Assembly: GCA_944326085.1 (NCBI GenBank)
Contig: CALVCL010000005.1
Coordinates: 53,005 to 117,004, forward strand
DNA from: an uncultured Tidjanibacter sp.
Lineage (GTDB): Bacteria > Bacteroidota > Bacteroidia > Bacteroidales > Rikenellaceae
DNA: 64,000 nt
Direction: 5' to 3'
Below the pieces are notes generated by a model. That model saw nothing but the letters and a program-made list of their open reading frames with translations, had not been told where the DNA came from and ran no database searches. Below are positions 1 through 7,756 of this stretch, one piece after another (the first letter of the stretch is position 1; each line of letters starts with the position of its first letter). Position numbers and translations under genes: made by a program.

Positions 1-666
1 AATCCAGTATATGAGCGCAGCAGCAAGGCCCTGACCCAACATTATTATCGGTATTCCCACCGCATTGCTGTAGATGATATTGGAAATTTCACCCATCACC
101 ATATCGCGGTTCTCTCCACTGAACGGATTGTAGCGTCCAATCTTGCGTTCCAGCTTACGCGAATTGGCAAGCATGAAATAAAGGATGATTATCGTGAACA
201 GAATGTTTATCAGAAAACTGTACGTTGTATTTATCACCGATCCCACACCCTTTGTGATGTACGACACGGCATCCGAAAGATACGTAGGCGGTATCACGTC
301 GAACGGCAGCTTGTCATTCAGCAAATCGACCACATCGTCAAACCCCGAAATGATGGCTTTAACATCCACGTTTGTCAATTCCGAAGCCACAACCCTAAGA
401 AGGCCGAACAACAGGCCGACAAGCAGCAGCGAGGCCCCTGTCACCAAAAGCAGCGATGCAATCCATGGACGCCAGCTATAGCGTTCGACCAGACTGTGCT
501 GTAGCGGCCTAAGCACAATATATATTGTTATGGCACCGAGGAACGAACCCAACACAAAGGACAGTTCCTGTAACATCACAACACCCATTACTATCAACAC
601 CGCCAAAAAAAGCAGCTGACGGAAAAAAATGTTGTTTCTCTTCAATACATCGTCCAGTTCATCCAT
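1..666 (-). CDS. AI-2E family transporter (PerM-like permease), truncated by window edge
   Basis: This is the N-terminal 222 codons of an integral membrane protein; the reading frame stays open through base 1, so the C-terminal part lies outside the window. Translation from the ATG at 666 begins MDELDDVLKRNNIFFRQLLF and alternates hydrophobic helices with short polar loops. The order is a paired N-terminal hairpin, a LGAITIYIVLRPL segment, then a long soluble insertion after the third helix and another helix (INILFTIIILYFMLA). That pattern is typical of the AI-2E/PerM permease family, whose members export small molecules or act in ion and osmotic stress. The substrate cannot be told from sequence. 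A different polytopic family is possible because the conserved C-terminal half is missing. Confidence 0.68.
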   Translation of the reverse strand, partial: MDELDDVLKRNNIFFRQLLFLAVLIVMGVVMLQELSFVLGSFLGAITIYIVLRPLQHSLVERYSWRPWIASLLLVTGASLLLVGLLFGLLRVVASELTNVDVKAIISGFDDVVDLLNDKLPFDVIPPTYLSDAVSYITKGVGSVINTTYSFLINILFTIIILYFMLANSRKLERKIGRYNPFSGENRDMVMGEISNIIYSNAVGIPIIMLGQGLAAALIYWI

Positions 667-842
667 ATGGCTATCTTGTCATTTATCTATTACACAGGCT
701 TAATGCGTCTCAACGAAGCATTTAAGTTGTACTGCAACTTGCAGGCCAAATGCGGATAAATATAACAATTTAGTTTCACAACACGCAACATTACTGCCGA
801 CAACATGTCGTTAAAACCTTCTACATGAAAAAAAGTATTTTT

Positions 843-874
843 TTTGTTTTTTTATAAAAAACGCAATATATTTG
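843..874 (+). promoter_or_regulatory. Bacteroidota-type promoter of tRNA-Pro
   Basis: TTTG at 843-846 and TATATTTG at 867-874 are separated by 20 bases, a full match to the TTTG-N19-21-TAnnTTTG pattern used by the primary sigma factor of this phylum. The -7 box ends 16 bases before the tRNA. Confidence 0.75.
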
Positions 875-890
875 CACCCGCTATTGAGAG

Positions 891-965
891 CGGGATGTAG
901 TTCAGTCCGGTTAGAATGTTGGTCTGGGGGACCAAAGGTCGCTGGTTCGAGTCCAGTCATCCCGA
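891..965 (+). tRNA. tRNA-Pro (anticodon GGG)
   Basis: The cloverleaf folds with acceptor arms CGGGATG and CATCCCG, anticodon stem TTGGT/ACCAA around the loop CTGGGGG (anticodon GGG), and a TTCGAGT T-loop region. The discriminator is A at 965. The 3' CCA is not encoded. A rho-independent terminator follows directly. Confidence 0.95.
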
Positions 966-971
966 CAAAAG

Positions 972-999
972 GCTGTTTGCGGTGCAGACAGCTTTTTTT
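972..999 (+). terminator. Terminator of tRNA-Pro
   Basis: Arms GCTGTTTGC (972-980) and GCAGACAGC (984-992) pair across a 3-base loop with one G-U pair, followed by seven T. Confidence 0.8.
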
Positions 1000-1071
1000 G
1001 TTTATTCCAAAAACACATCGCCCCCCACAACACCAAAAGTGCCGCACAAAATTTACTGCGACATTACGCTG

Positions 1072-2097
1072 TCAAAAGAACTCCTCACGAAAAGCATATT
1101 CCTCCCTGAAACGTTCGAACTGTTCAGGATTGTACTTCAACAACTGCGATTGCGTCTCTACATCGAAATAGGCACACATGGATGAACGCATATCGTCCCA
1201 ACCAATCGTTCTTCGCTCCACCCTGCGTACACCTTCAGGATACCATCCCTCCAAAGGCAGACCGAATCTGCGGGCCACGGCCGATATCACTGCTGCCGAC
1301 GCATTGGCCTTACCCTGTACCGAATAACCTGCAATATGCGGTGTCGCAAATACCGCCCTCTCGAGCAGTTCGCGGTCTATCGACGGCTCTCCTGTCCATG
1401 TATCCACCACCGCACGGCAGCAACCGTTACGCACCGCTTCTTTCCAAAGCATTTCATCTACAATCCCGCCGCGCGACGAATTGAGCACCACGGCGCCATC
1501 ACGCAACGCGGCAAAAAAATCAGTTCCGCCCAATCCGGCAGTGGCATGTCTGCCCTCTTTAGTCATCGGCACATGGAAAGTAACTACATCTGCCTGTGCG
1601 GCCAACTCCGCAAGCGGCACGAAACCTTCTTTTCTGCCGAGTCCTTCCGCTTCCTCTCTCGGAGGATCGGACCGCAGAACACGGAAGCCCCAATCTGCAG
1701 CGGCGTGTTCCACAAGCGAACCTACATGACCAACGCCTACTATACCAAGCGTCAAATCCGCAGGACAACGGTCGCCCACTACGGAAGCGAGTACGGCAGA
1801 CACCCACTGCAACACACCTCCGGCGTTGCAACCGGGAGCCGACACGACCTCCACTCCTGCATCACGACACCATTCACTGTCGATATGGTCCATGCCAATG
1901 GTAGCCGTTGCCACCATACGTACCCTTGACCCTGCCAGCAATGTTTCGTCACATCTTGTACGTGTACGCACCAGGAGTGCATCGGCATCCTTCACATCCT
2001 CCGCTGTTATACTGCGTCCCGGAAGATACACCACCTCGGCAAAAGGTTCCAGAACTCCGTTTATATAAGGTATTTTGCTGTCTGCGACTATCTTCAT
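1072..2097 (-). CDS. pdxB: Erythronate-4-phosphate dehydrogenase
   Basis: This 341-residue cytosolic enzyme oxidises 4-phosphoerythronate with NAD in the DXP-dependent pathway to pyridoxal phosphate. It has the fold of the D-2-hydroxyacid dehydrogenase family: a Rossmann glycine motif (GIVGVGHVGSLVE), the catalytic Arg region (NSSRGGIVDE), a Glu segment (DTWTGEPSID) and the catalytic His in ATPHIAGYS. The N-terminal MKIVADSKIPYINGVLEPFAEV and the C-terminal extension after residue 280 are typical of PdxB rather than SerA or lactate dehydrogenases. It is the last gene of a minus-strand run, about 30 bases after birA. The start is the only ATG that gives the full N-terminal strand. Confidence 0.93.
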   Translation of the reverse strand: MKIVADSKIPYINGVLEPFAEVVYLPGRSITAEDVKDADALLVRTRTRCDETLLAGSRVRMVATATIGMDHIDSEWCRDAGVEVVSAPGCNAGGVLQWVSAVLASVVGDRCPADLTLGIVGVGHVGSLVEHAAADWGFRVLRSDPPREEAEGLGRKEGFVPLAELAAQADVVTFHVPMTKEGRHATAGLGGTDFFAALRDGAVVLNSSRGGIVDEMLWKEAVRNGCCRAVVDTWTGEPSIDRELLERAVFATPHIAGYSVQGKANASAAVISAVARRFGLPLEGWYPEGVRRVERRTIGWDDMRSSMCAYFDVETQSQLLKYNPEQFERFREEYAFREEFF

Positions 2098-2127
2098 GAC
2101 ACTATCGTTTACAGTGCAAGCAACTGA

Positions 2128-2856
2128 CTATATGATAAACTCTATCTCCTTGAACAGGAACTCCTCGTCTTGGCCGTCTATCGTAACCTTCAGCCTGCCG
2201 TCTGCCTCGGTGCCTCGTATCACGCCTATGACCTCGCCACGCCCTGGAATGAAAAAGCGCGACGGCACCCCACGCCTATAAAGCAATGCATGATAATCGG
2301 CAGCCAGCCTGTCTCCCTTGCCTGCTTCAAGCATACCGTAACGGATACGAAGATTGGCATACAAGGCATCGAAAACCTCCATGACAGCATATTTGCTCCC
2401 CGTGACGGTAGCCATGGAACAAGGGTTGGGCAACCATGCGGGAAAATCCGTTTGGTTGACGTTAACGCCGATTCCGGAGATGGTTCGTGACAAATGGCCT
2501 CCGCTCAGACTGTGCTCTATCAGTATGCCGCAAATTTTGCTGTCCCCGACATAAATGTCGTTGGTCCACTTTATACGGGCATCGATACCATATCCTGCCA
2601 AGGTATCGGTCACGGCAAGTGCCGACACCTCGGAAAGCATGAACTGTTCCGATGCTGGGACAAACACCGGTTCGAAGACTATGCTGAACGTCAGGTTTTC
2701 GCCTGCCGCACTCTCCCACTTGTGGTCGCGCTGTCCGCGCCCTGCCGTCTGACGCTGTGCAATCACGGCCGCACCGTGGTCGTAGCGCACCGTGTCGGCC
2801 GCCTCGATATTTGTGGAACAGCACTCTTCGAGTACAGTCACATCCTCCCATGCCAT
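2128..2856 (-). CDS. birA: Biotin--[acetyl-CoA-carboxylase] ligase
   Basis: This 242-residue enzyme activates biotin with ATP and attaches it to the lysine of biotin carrier proteins. The biotinyl-AMP loop RQTAGRGQRDHKW is near residues 36-48, followed by GENLTFSIVF. The KWTNDIYVGDSKICGILIE segment carries the catalytic Lys, and a short C-terminal SH3-like domain ends the protein. There is no N-terminal winged helix, so it is a monofunctional ligase without repressor function. It starts 2 bases after the stop of the upstream outer-membrane gene, which suggests translational coupling. A biotin-dependent partner for the mutAB pathway (propionyl/methylmalonyl metabolism) would need it, but none lies in this window. 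Confidence 0.93.
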   Translation of the reverse strand: MAWEDVTVLEECCSTNIEAADTVRYDHGAAVIAQRQTAGRGQRDHKWESAAGENLTFSIVFEPVFVPASEQFMLSEVSALAVTDTLAGYGIDARIKWTNDIYVGDSKICGILIEHSLSGGHLSRTISGIGVNVNQTDFPAWLPNPCSMATVTGSKYAVMEVFDALYANLRIRYGMLEAGKGDRLAADYHALLYRRGVPSRFFIPGRGEVIGVIRGTEADGRLKVTIDGQDEEFLFKEIEFII

Positions 2857-2858
2857 GC

Positions 2859-3767
2859 CTATTTCTTTTTGAATGGGTTCTCGTCATACCTCAGGAACGA
2901 ATAGCTTATCATAAGCGTTCCCCTCATATGAAGCATCTTGTAATCGAGATAGTTGCTGCCCCTGCGGAAAATATCCTTGAAGCCCATGGAAACACGAGCC
3001 GTCATCTTCACTCTCGGCACAATCTGCCACTCATAACCCAGCAGCATACCTGCATCCCAATGGCCAAGATAGTCGTTGAAAACAGGCATTGCATCAGGCG
3101 GCACGGGGCTGTCAGGGGTCACTATTATCGGAGTCTCCGATGGATTGTTGGTATTTTCAACAAGGCCCTTGAAAGGTGTGGTATTGAAATTTCCCTTTAT
3201 GATATAGCTGAAATATCCGCCAAGATACACACGGCTACGACCGCCGTTGAAGTTATATCCCACGTATACGGGAACCTCTATCATGGAGAAATCCATCACC
3301 ATGTTGGCTGTACCGCGAAAACGCATTATAAGGTCCTCCCCGTCAGGGTTCGGCATTCTGAACTGCTGGCCGGACACCCATGCATCGGCATCTATCCCCA
3401 CCTGCTTGTAAGTAATCTCTGCAGAAAGTGCAAGCCTGTAAGGCAACTGTGCCGTAAATGACACTCCGAGTGATGGATTGAGCCTCGGCACGGCACTCAT
3501 CTTCATGGTGCTTGCCCTCATATTACTTGGCGGCCACGGCACGGCACCACCTATATCGACACCCACATGCACGCCAAAAGCATATTTCGATGGCTGGGCG
3601 GAAACATGCCGCATCAATTTTCTGGCTTCGGCATCGACACGATGCTGATAATCGGCCGTACCTATCAATGCTGTAGTATCAGCCACCATTGCCGGTGAAG
3701 CGGCAACGGTACCGACGGCCAAAATTGCCGCCGCCGATACCAATATCTTGAACAACCTATTCTTCAT
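2859..3767 (-). CDS. Outer-membrane beta-barrel protein (porin-like, OMP_b-brl family)
   Basis: The 302-residue protein has a signal peptide (MKNRLFKILVSAAAILAVGTVAASPA) and then alternating amphipathic strands. These include LGVSFTAQLPYRLALSAEITYKQ, MIEVPVYVGYNFNGG, VYLGGYFSYIIKG, DAGMLLGYEWQIVPRVKMTARVSMGFKDI and a final strand MLHMRGTLMISYSF. This matches Bacteroidota single-chain barrels of the OMP_b-brl type. The ligand or role is unknown. Its start overlaps the end of the PCMD lipoprotein gene by 11 bases, and its stop lies 2 bases before birA, so all three are likely co-transcribed and the two envelope proteins may work together. Confidence 0.75.
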   Translation of the reverse strand: MKNRLFKILVSAAAILAVGTVAASPAMVADTTALIGTADYQHRVDAEARKLMRHVSAQPSKYAFGVHVGVDIGGAVPWPPSNMRASTMKMSAVPRLNPSLGVSFTAQLPYRLALSAEITYKQVGIDADAWVSGQQFRMPNPDGEDLIMRFRGTANMVMDFSMIEVPVYVGYNFNGGRSRVYLGGYFSYIIKGNFNTTPFKGLVENTNNPSETPIIVTPDSPVPPDAMPVFNDYLGHWDAGMLLGYEWQIVPRVKMTARVSMGFKDIFRRGSNYLDYKMLHMRGTLMISYSFLRYDENPFKKK

Positions 3768-6690
3768 AAACCAACCTTACATTATCCACTTTCAATATGG
3801 AACCTACGGCTCCGACATACAAATCGCCTTTCGAGGAAGAGGAGAATGTCACCGTCAGATGAGTATAATCCGGATACACTCCTTCGTACTCAAGCGGCAC
3901 AAATACCGTAGTCCACTGACTGTCGGCCAATACCGTATCAACGGTAGCTTCGTTGTCGAGCGTACCGGCCTGCGTACCCACTATTACCTGACCTCGTGCC
4001 ACACTGACGGCATTGTTGTCGGGATGTATCGTCCCGTCGGAACGATTGCCGTGGAAGACAAGTTCCTCACCGGAATTGTTCTGCCTGATAAGTTCTATGG
4101 CCAGCGTACCGCTGTCGCTCGATGCTCCGTTGCCCGGATGGTACCATACATCGGCCTGCATGCCCTTGATTTGCTTATTGGACGAGAACGGAATACCGTA
4201 GAACATCATCTTCACAGGGTCATTCATGCTGGCCAGGGCGCTCGAGCTGTCGAACCAGCCAAGGAAAAGCGAGCCGGCAGCAAGCCTTCCGATAAGCGTA
4301 TTTTGAGTTTCGAGCTGTACCGCATAGCCCTGTCCCGGGGCACCATTGGTCTGGGTCGTACCCTCAACCTTGACGGGTGAGGTCATGTTGGCCGATGCCC
4401 AATACGGACTGCCATTTATGCCTTTGGGAAGCAACGTGGTCGAATTGGACCACTGCTCGAAGGTATAATTCTGAAGCTGCGGCATATACGATGTCCTTAT
4501 GGTCCACTCCTGCGTTTCACCGTTCTGTGCTGTAACGGTAAATGTCTTGTCCCCTACCTCAAGAAACTCTATGGTTCCGGAGCCATATTCATCAGTAATG
4601 TCGCATGTCGCCTTATACGACAGGCCCATACGGATGTTCATTGCCACAGGGAAGGTTCCGACCGAAGTAAAGTTAACCGATATCACGGCATTGTCATGGT
4701 CTATGCCGACTACTTCGGCACCGAATCCGCTGCCGGAGAACGATACGATATTGAATGACGTCACATCCGTACCTACCTCCTTCAACGGCGGACGAAGCAT
4801 AAATGTCCACTCCTGACTTGCATTGCCGCTCTCGGAAACAACTTCAACAATGTTCACGGCATCGGGCGAAGCAAACACCAGCGGAGCGAGGCCACCGTTC
4901 TGCGATGCAATGCGGGCATATTCCGATACGGTGTACTCCAATGCGAACGACATCGGATAACCGCCCGCATCATCCGCTATGTTAAGTGTGACGGTACGGG
5001 CTTCGCTGTCTATCGTGACAGGCTCCATGTCATCGAGCCTAACGGTATATGGTCGCAACTCACGCACCGTAACGCCATACAGGCTGCATTCGTCCGATGC
5101 CGCAGGTTCGCCGTTGGTCCAGTCCCTTATGACCACCTTCCATTCGGTCACAACACCGTCGGCAGACTGAACGCCGAACGTTTTAGGCGTCTTCCACGAA
5201 TCATTGCCTTCCCATAAGAAAAGCGGCACATTGACCAGCGATGCCCCGTTGCTGACCTTTATGCTGACCGACGTAAGTTCCAGTTTCCATGTGCCGCCGC
5301 CCAGGCTAGCCGCATTATGCACCTCGACAGCACGCAGATATATGCAGTGGTTGGTATTGTCGATATCGGCTGTCAGATTCTCATCCATCACTATGGCAGG
5401 ATAGTCCGAACCGAAAAGCGACTCCTTCACTGTAGATGCCGTATATTGATATGAAAACGACAGCACGGTAGACATGGGCGAGGTATACTCTTCCAGCACC
5501 ACCACCCAGCGGCGTGCTATGCCGTCAACGGTATCGAGCATCCAGAACTCCTTGACATCGTCCATACCGAAGAACGGCATGTTTTTCACATCGCCAACCA
5601 ACGAAACATACTGCGGCACGGGTATCTCAAGTCCCACCGAGATGGGGAACACCGTACTCGACAGCGTGCTTATATACAGTTTCAAGGTGTCGGCCGCCAC
5701 ATATTCCGTTGACTCTCCATTCGCCAACAACGCTTGCATGGTTTCAACGCCGACATTTTCACCCTCAACGCCTTCTCCATCTTCTCCGGCATTGTCATCC
5801 ACTCCATCGGAAATTTCTTCCTTCGAAGCCGAGAAGCTATACTCCTCTATCGAAAAGCCCTTGCTTCCAGGTTCGGCCGCCAGACCGGCAAGGTTGGTAC
5901 GCTCAAGCATCGCTTCAGTAATTCCGGGTGTATTGACATTCACGACAGGGAGTTCCGACATGCCGAACGACCATGTCTTGACAGTGCCGTCGAGGGCCTT
6001 GACATCGAACAGGAAACGTTCGCTGCCATCGACGAATTCATATTCGGTCGTACCGTTGCCCTCCAATGTAGCCCCGTCACTCAGCGTAAACACCGGTGTA
6101 ACGGTCATCGGAAATGTGGGATTGACAACATTGAGTGTCACCAGATTGCCCTCACCCGCAACATCACTGCTGGCAACGGTGAGAATATCGGCCAATATGA
6201 CTCCTTCCGGCACGGAATTGAAGGAGACTGCCGGAACGACCTCGGCATCGCTTGACGAAGCCTCGTAATCTATCTTGAACGTATATTCCCTCGGCATGCC
6301 GCTCAAAGCCTGCACATAGAATTTTGGCTCCTGAAATATGTAATTGCCATACTCATCAAGGAGCGGCTCGGTACCGTCGGCTCCGCCGCGCTCGATGTCT
6401 ATCACAATCCAGTCGTTGAAATCAAGCCCCGTAACACGGTCTATCGGGTTTTCGAAAACGGGATATCCCTTGATGTACAGCGGGAAGTTGTGTATACCGT
6501 AAGATACGGGAATATATATGGTATTGCCGTCCATTACGGCCTCGCCAATCTCGATCTCCCCGTCGGTACCCTTGTGTTCCGTTATCTCGAACGAGAATAC
6601 GGCATTGTAGTCGTTCAGCCCCTCAATGTCGCTGCATGCACACAGCAGCACGGCCAAGGCCGACAACATAATGTGAACATATTTTCTCAT
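3757..6690 (-). CDS. Large surface lipoprotein with C-terminal PCMD domain
   Basis: I chose the ATG at 6690 because it is followed by a lipoprotein signal (MRKYVHIMLSALAVLLCAC, cysteine about residue 20); the frame is open further upstream but would run into dapD. The 977-residue protein contains repeated immunoglobulin-like modules, each ending with a W-xx-x motif such as TWSFGMSEL, EWKVVIRDW, EWTFMLRPP and EWTIRTSYMPQL. From about residue 750 it carries a putative carbohydrate-metabolism (PCMD) domain: FEQWSNSTTLLPKGINGSPY, GSLFLGWFD and ADVWYHPG. PCMD proteins are found on the surface of Bacteroidales and are thought to bind or act on glycans; the substrate is unknown. It is 41 bases downstream of dapD and overlaps the next barrel gene. 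Confidence 0.75.
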   Translation of the reverse strand: MRKYVHIMLSALAVLLCACSDIEGLNDYNAVFSFEITEHKGTDGEIEIGEAVMDGNTIYIPVSYGIHNFPLYIKGYPVFENPIDRVTGLDFNDWIVIDIERGGADGTEPLLDEYGNYIFQEPKFYVQALSGMPREYTFKIDYEASSSDAEVVPAVSFNSVPEGVILADILTVASSDVAGEGNLVTLNVVNPTFPMTVTPVFTLSDGATLEGNGTTEYEFVDGSERFLFDVKALDGTVKTWSFGMSELPVVNVNTPGITEAMLERTNLAGLAAEPGSKGFSIEEYSFSASKEEISDGVDDNAGEDGEGVEGENVGVETMQALLANGESTEYVAADTLKLYISTLSSTVFPISVGLEIPVPQYVSLVGDVKNMPFFGMDDVKEFWMLDTVDGIARRWVVVLEEYTSPMSTVLSFSYQYTASTVKESLFGSDYPAIVMDENLTADIDNTNHCIYLRAVEVHNAASLGGGTWKLELTSVSIKVSNGASLVNVPLFLWEGNDSWKTPKTFGVQSADGVVTEWKVVIRDWTNGEPAASDECSLYGVTVRELRPYTVRLDDMEPVTIDSEARTVTLNIADDAGGYPMSFALEYTVSEYARIASQNGGLAPLVFASPDAVNIVEVVSESGNASQEWTFMLRPPLKEVGTDVTSFNIVSFSGSGFGAEVVGIDHDNAVISVNFTSVGTFPVAMNIRMGLSYKATCDITDEYGSGTIEFLEVGDKTFTVTAQNGETQEWTIRTSYMPQLQNYTFEQWSNSTTLLPKGINGSPYWASANMTSPVKVEGTTQTNGAPGQGYAVQLETQNTLIGRLAAGSLFLGWFDSSSALASMNDPVKMMFYGIPFSSNKQIKGMQADVWYHPGNGASSDSGTLAIELIRQNNSGEELVFHGNRSDGTIHPDNNAVSVARGQVIVGTQAGTLDNEATVDTVLADSQWTTVFVPLEYEGVYPDYTHLTVTFSSSSKGDLYVGAVGSILKVDNVRLVYEE

Positions 6691-6731
6691 GTAACAAATC
6701 TCTTTCATTTCACTTGCATTTCGACGAACGG

Positions 6732-7565
6732 CTATACCGGCACGTCGAAATCCCTCAACGCATCGTTGAGCGAGGTTTTCATATCGGTACTCTCCCTGCG
6801 CTGACCGATAATCAACGCACATGGTACCCCGTACTCGCCGGCTGGGAACCGTTTGCTGCATGTCCCGGGAATTACTACCGAGCGCGGCGGAACATATCCA
6901 TGATATGTCACCGGCTCGCTGCCCGACACATCTATAATCTTTGTCGATGAGGTTATCACAGTACCTGCACCTATCACCGCTTCACGGCAAATTCTCGCAC
7001 CCTCCACAATGACGCATCGCGACCCTATGAAACAGTTGTCCTCTACGATTACCGGTGCGGCCTGTACGGGTTCGAGAACACCGCCTATGCCGACACCGCC
7101 GCTGAGGTGTACGTCCTTGCCTATCTGTGCGCACGACCCTACCGTAGCCCACGTATCTATCATCGTCCCCTCGTCGACATATGCACCTATATTAACATAC
7201 GAGGGCATCATCACCACGCTGCGTGCCAGGTATGCGCCATAGCGTGCCACAGCCGGCGGCACCACTCTCACACCGTATTCGCGATAGCCGTGCTTGAGAT
7301 CCATCTTGTCATTGTATTCCATCTCCCCTGCAGTCGTCTGGCGCAACTCGCGTGTAGGGAAATAAAGGATTACAGCCTTCTTAACCCAATCGTTCACACG
7401 CCAGCCGCCATTGCCGTCAGGTTCGGCCGCACGCAGTTCTCCCCTGTCAAGCAGGTCTATCACCTCGTTCACTGCGGCCTGTGCCTCCAAATTGCGGAGC
7501 AAAGTGTGGTTTTCCCACAGTTTTTCTATGATGCCCTGCAGTTCTTCTCGGTTAACATTATCCAT
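6732..7565 (-). CDS. dapD: 2,3,4,5-tetrahydropyridine-2,6-dicarboxylate N-succinyltransferase
   Basis: This 277-residue enzyme transfers succinyl from succinyl-CoA to tetrahydrodipicolinate in the lysine/diaminopimelate pathway. A helical N-terminal domain is followed by left-handed beta-helix hexapeptide repeats (VNIGAYVDEGTMIDTWATVGSCAQIGKDVHLSGG) and the signature GGVLEPVQAAPVIVEDNCFIGSRC. The C-terminal MKTSLNDALRDFDV tail is typical. It is the first gene of the minus-strand run. Its presence implies a succinylase route rather than the direct DapL route, and lysC with an aminotransferase lies about 3 kb away on the other strand. Confidence 0.94.
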   Translation of the reverse strand: MDNVNREELQGIIEKLWENHTLLRNLEAQAAVNEVIDLLDRGELRAAEPDGNGGWRVNDWVKKAVILYFPTRELRQTTAGEMEYNDKMDLKHGYREYGVRVVPPAVARYGAYLARSVVMMPSYVNIGAYVDEGTMIDTWATVGSCAQIGKDVHLSGGVGIGGVLEPVQAAPVIVEDNCFIGSRCVIVEGARICREAVIGAGTVITSSTKIIDVSGSEPVTYHGYVPPRSVVIPGTCSKRFPAGEYGVPCALIIGQRRESTDMKTSLNDALRDFDVPV

Positions 7566-7626
7566 ATATACAATACTTTACACTTGTCTTGACAAAATAA
7601 TCAAGGGGTAAAATTAACATTTTTCC

Positions 7627-7634
7627 CAAATATA
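7627..7634 (-). promoter_or_regulatory. Candidate -7 box of the dapD run
   Basis: TATATTTG on the minus strand lies 62 bases upstream of the dapD start. I see no clear TTTG 19-21 bases further upstream. A second TATCTTTG box is found a little farther on the same strand. Confidence 0.5.
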
Positions 7635-7690
7635 GGTGAATATTTAGCACAAAGATACCCTGCACCAAACGACAAGTCAGATAAGTTTTG

Positions 7691-7698
7691 TACTTTTG
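7691..7698 (+). promoter_or_regulatory. Candidate -7 box of the prolyl oligopeptidase gene
   Basis: TACTTTTG matches TAnnTTTG and sits 58 bases upstream of the ATG. No convincing -33 element is visible. Confidence 0.5.
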
Positions 7699-7756
7699 TT
7701 TGTATTATAGGTGGAACTACAACCGCCGAAATTTCACACATCAAACAATATAACCG

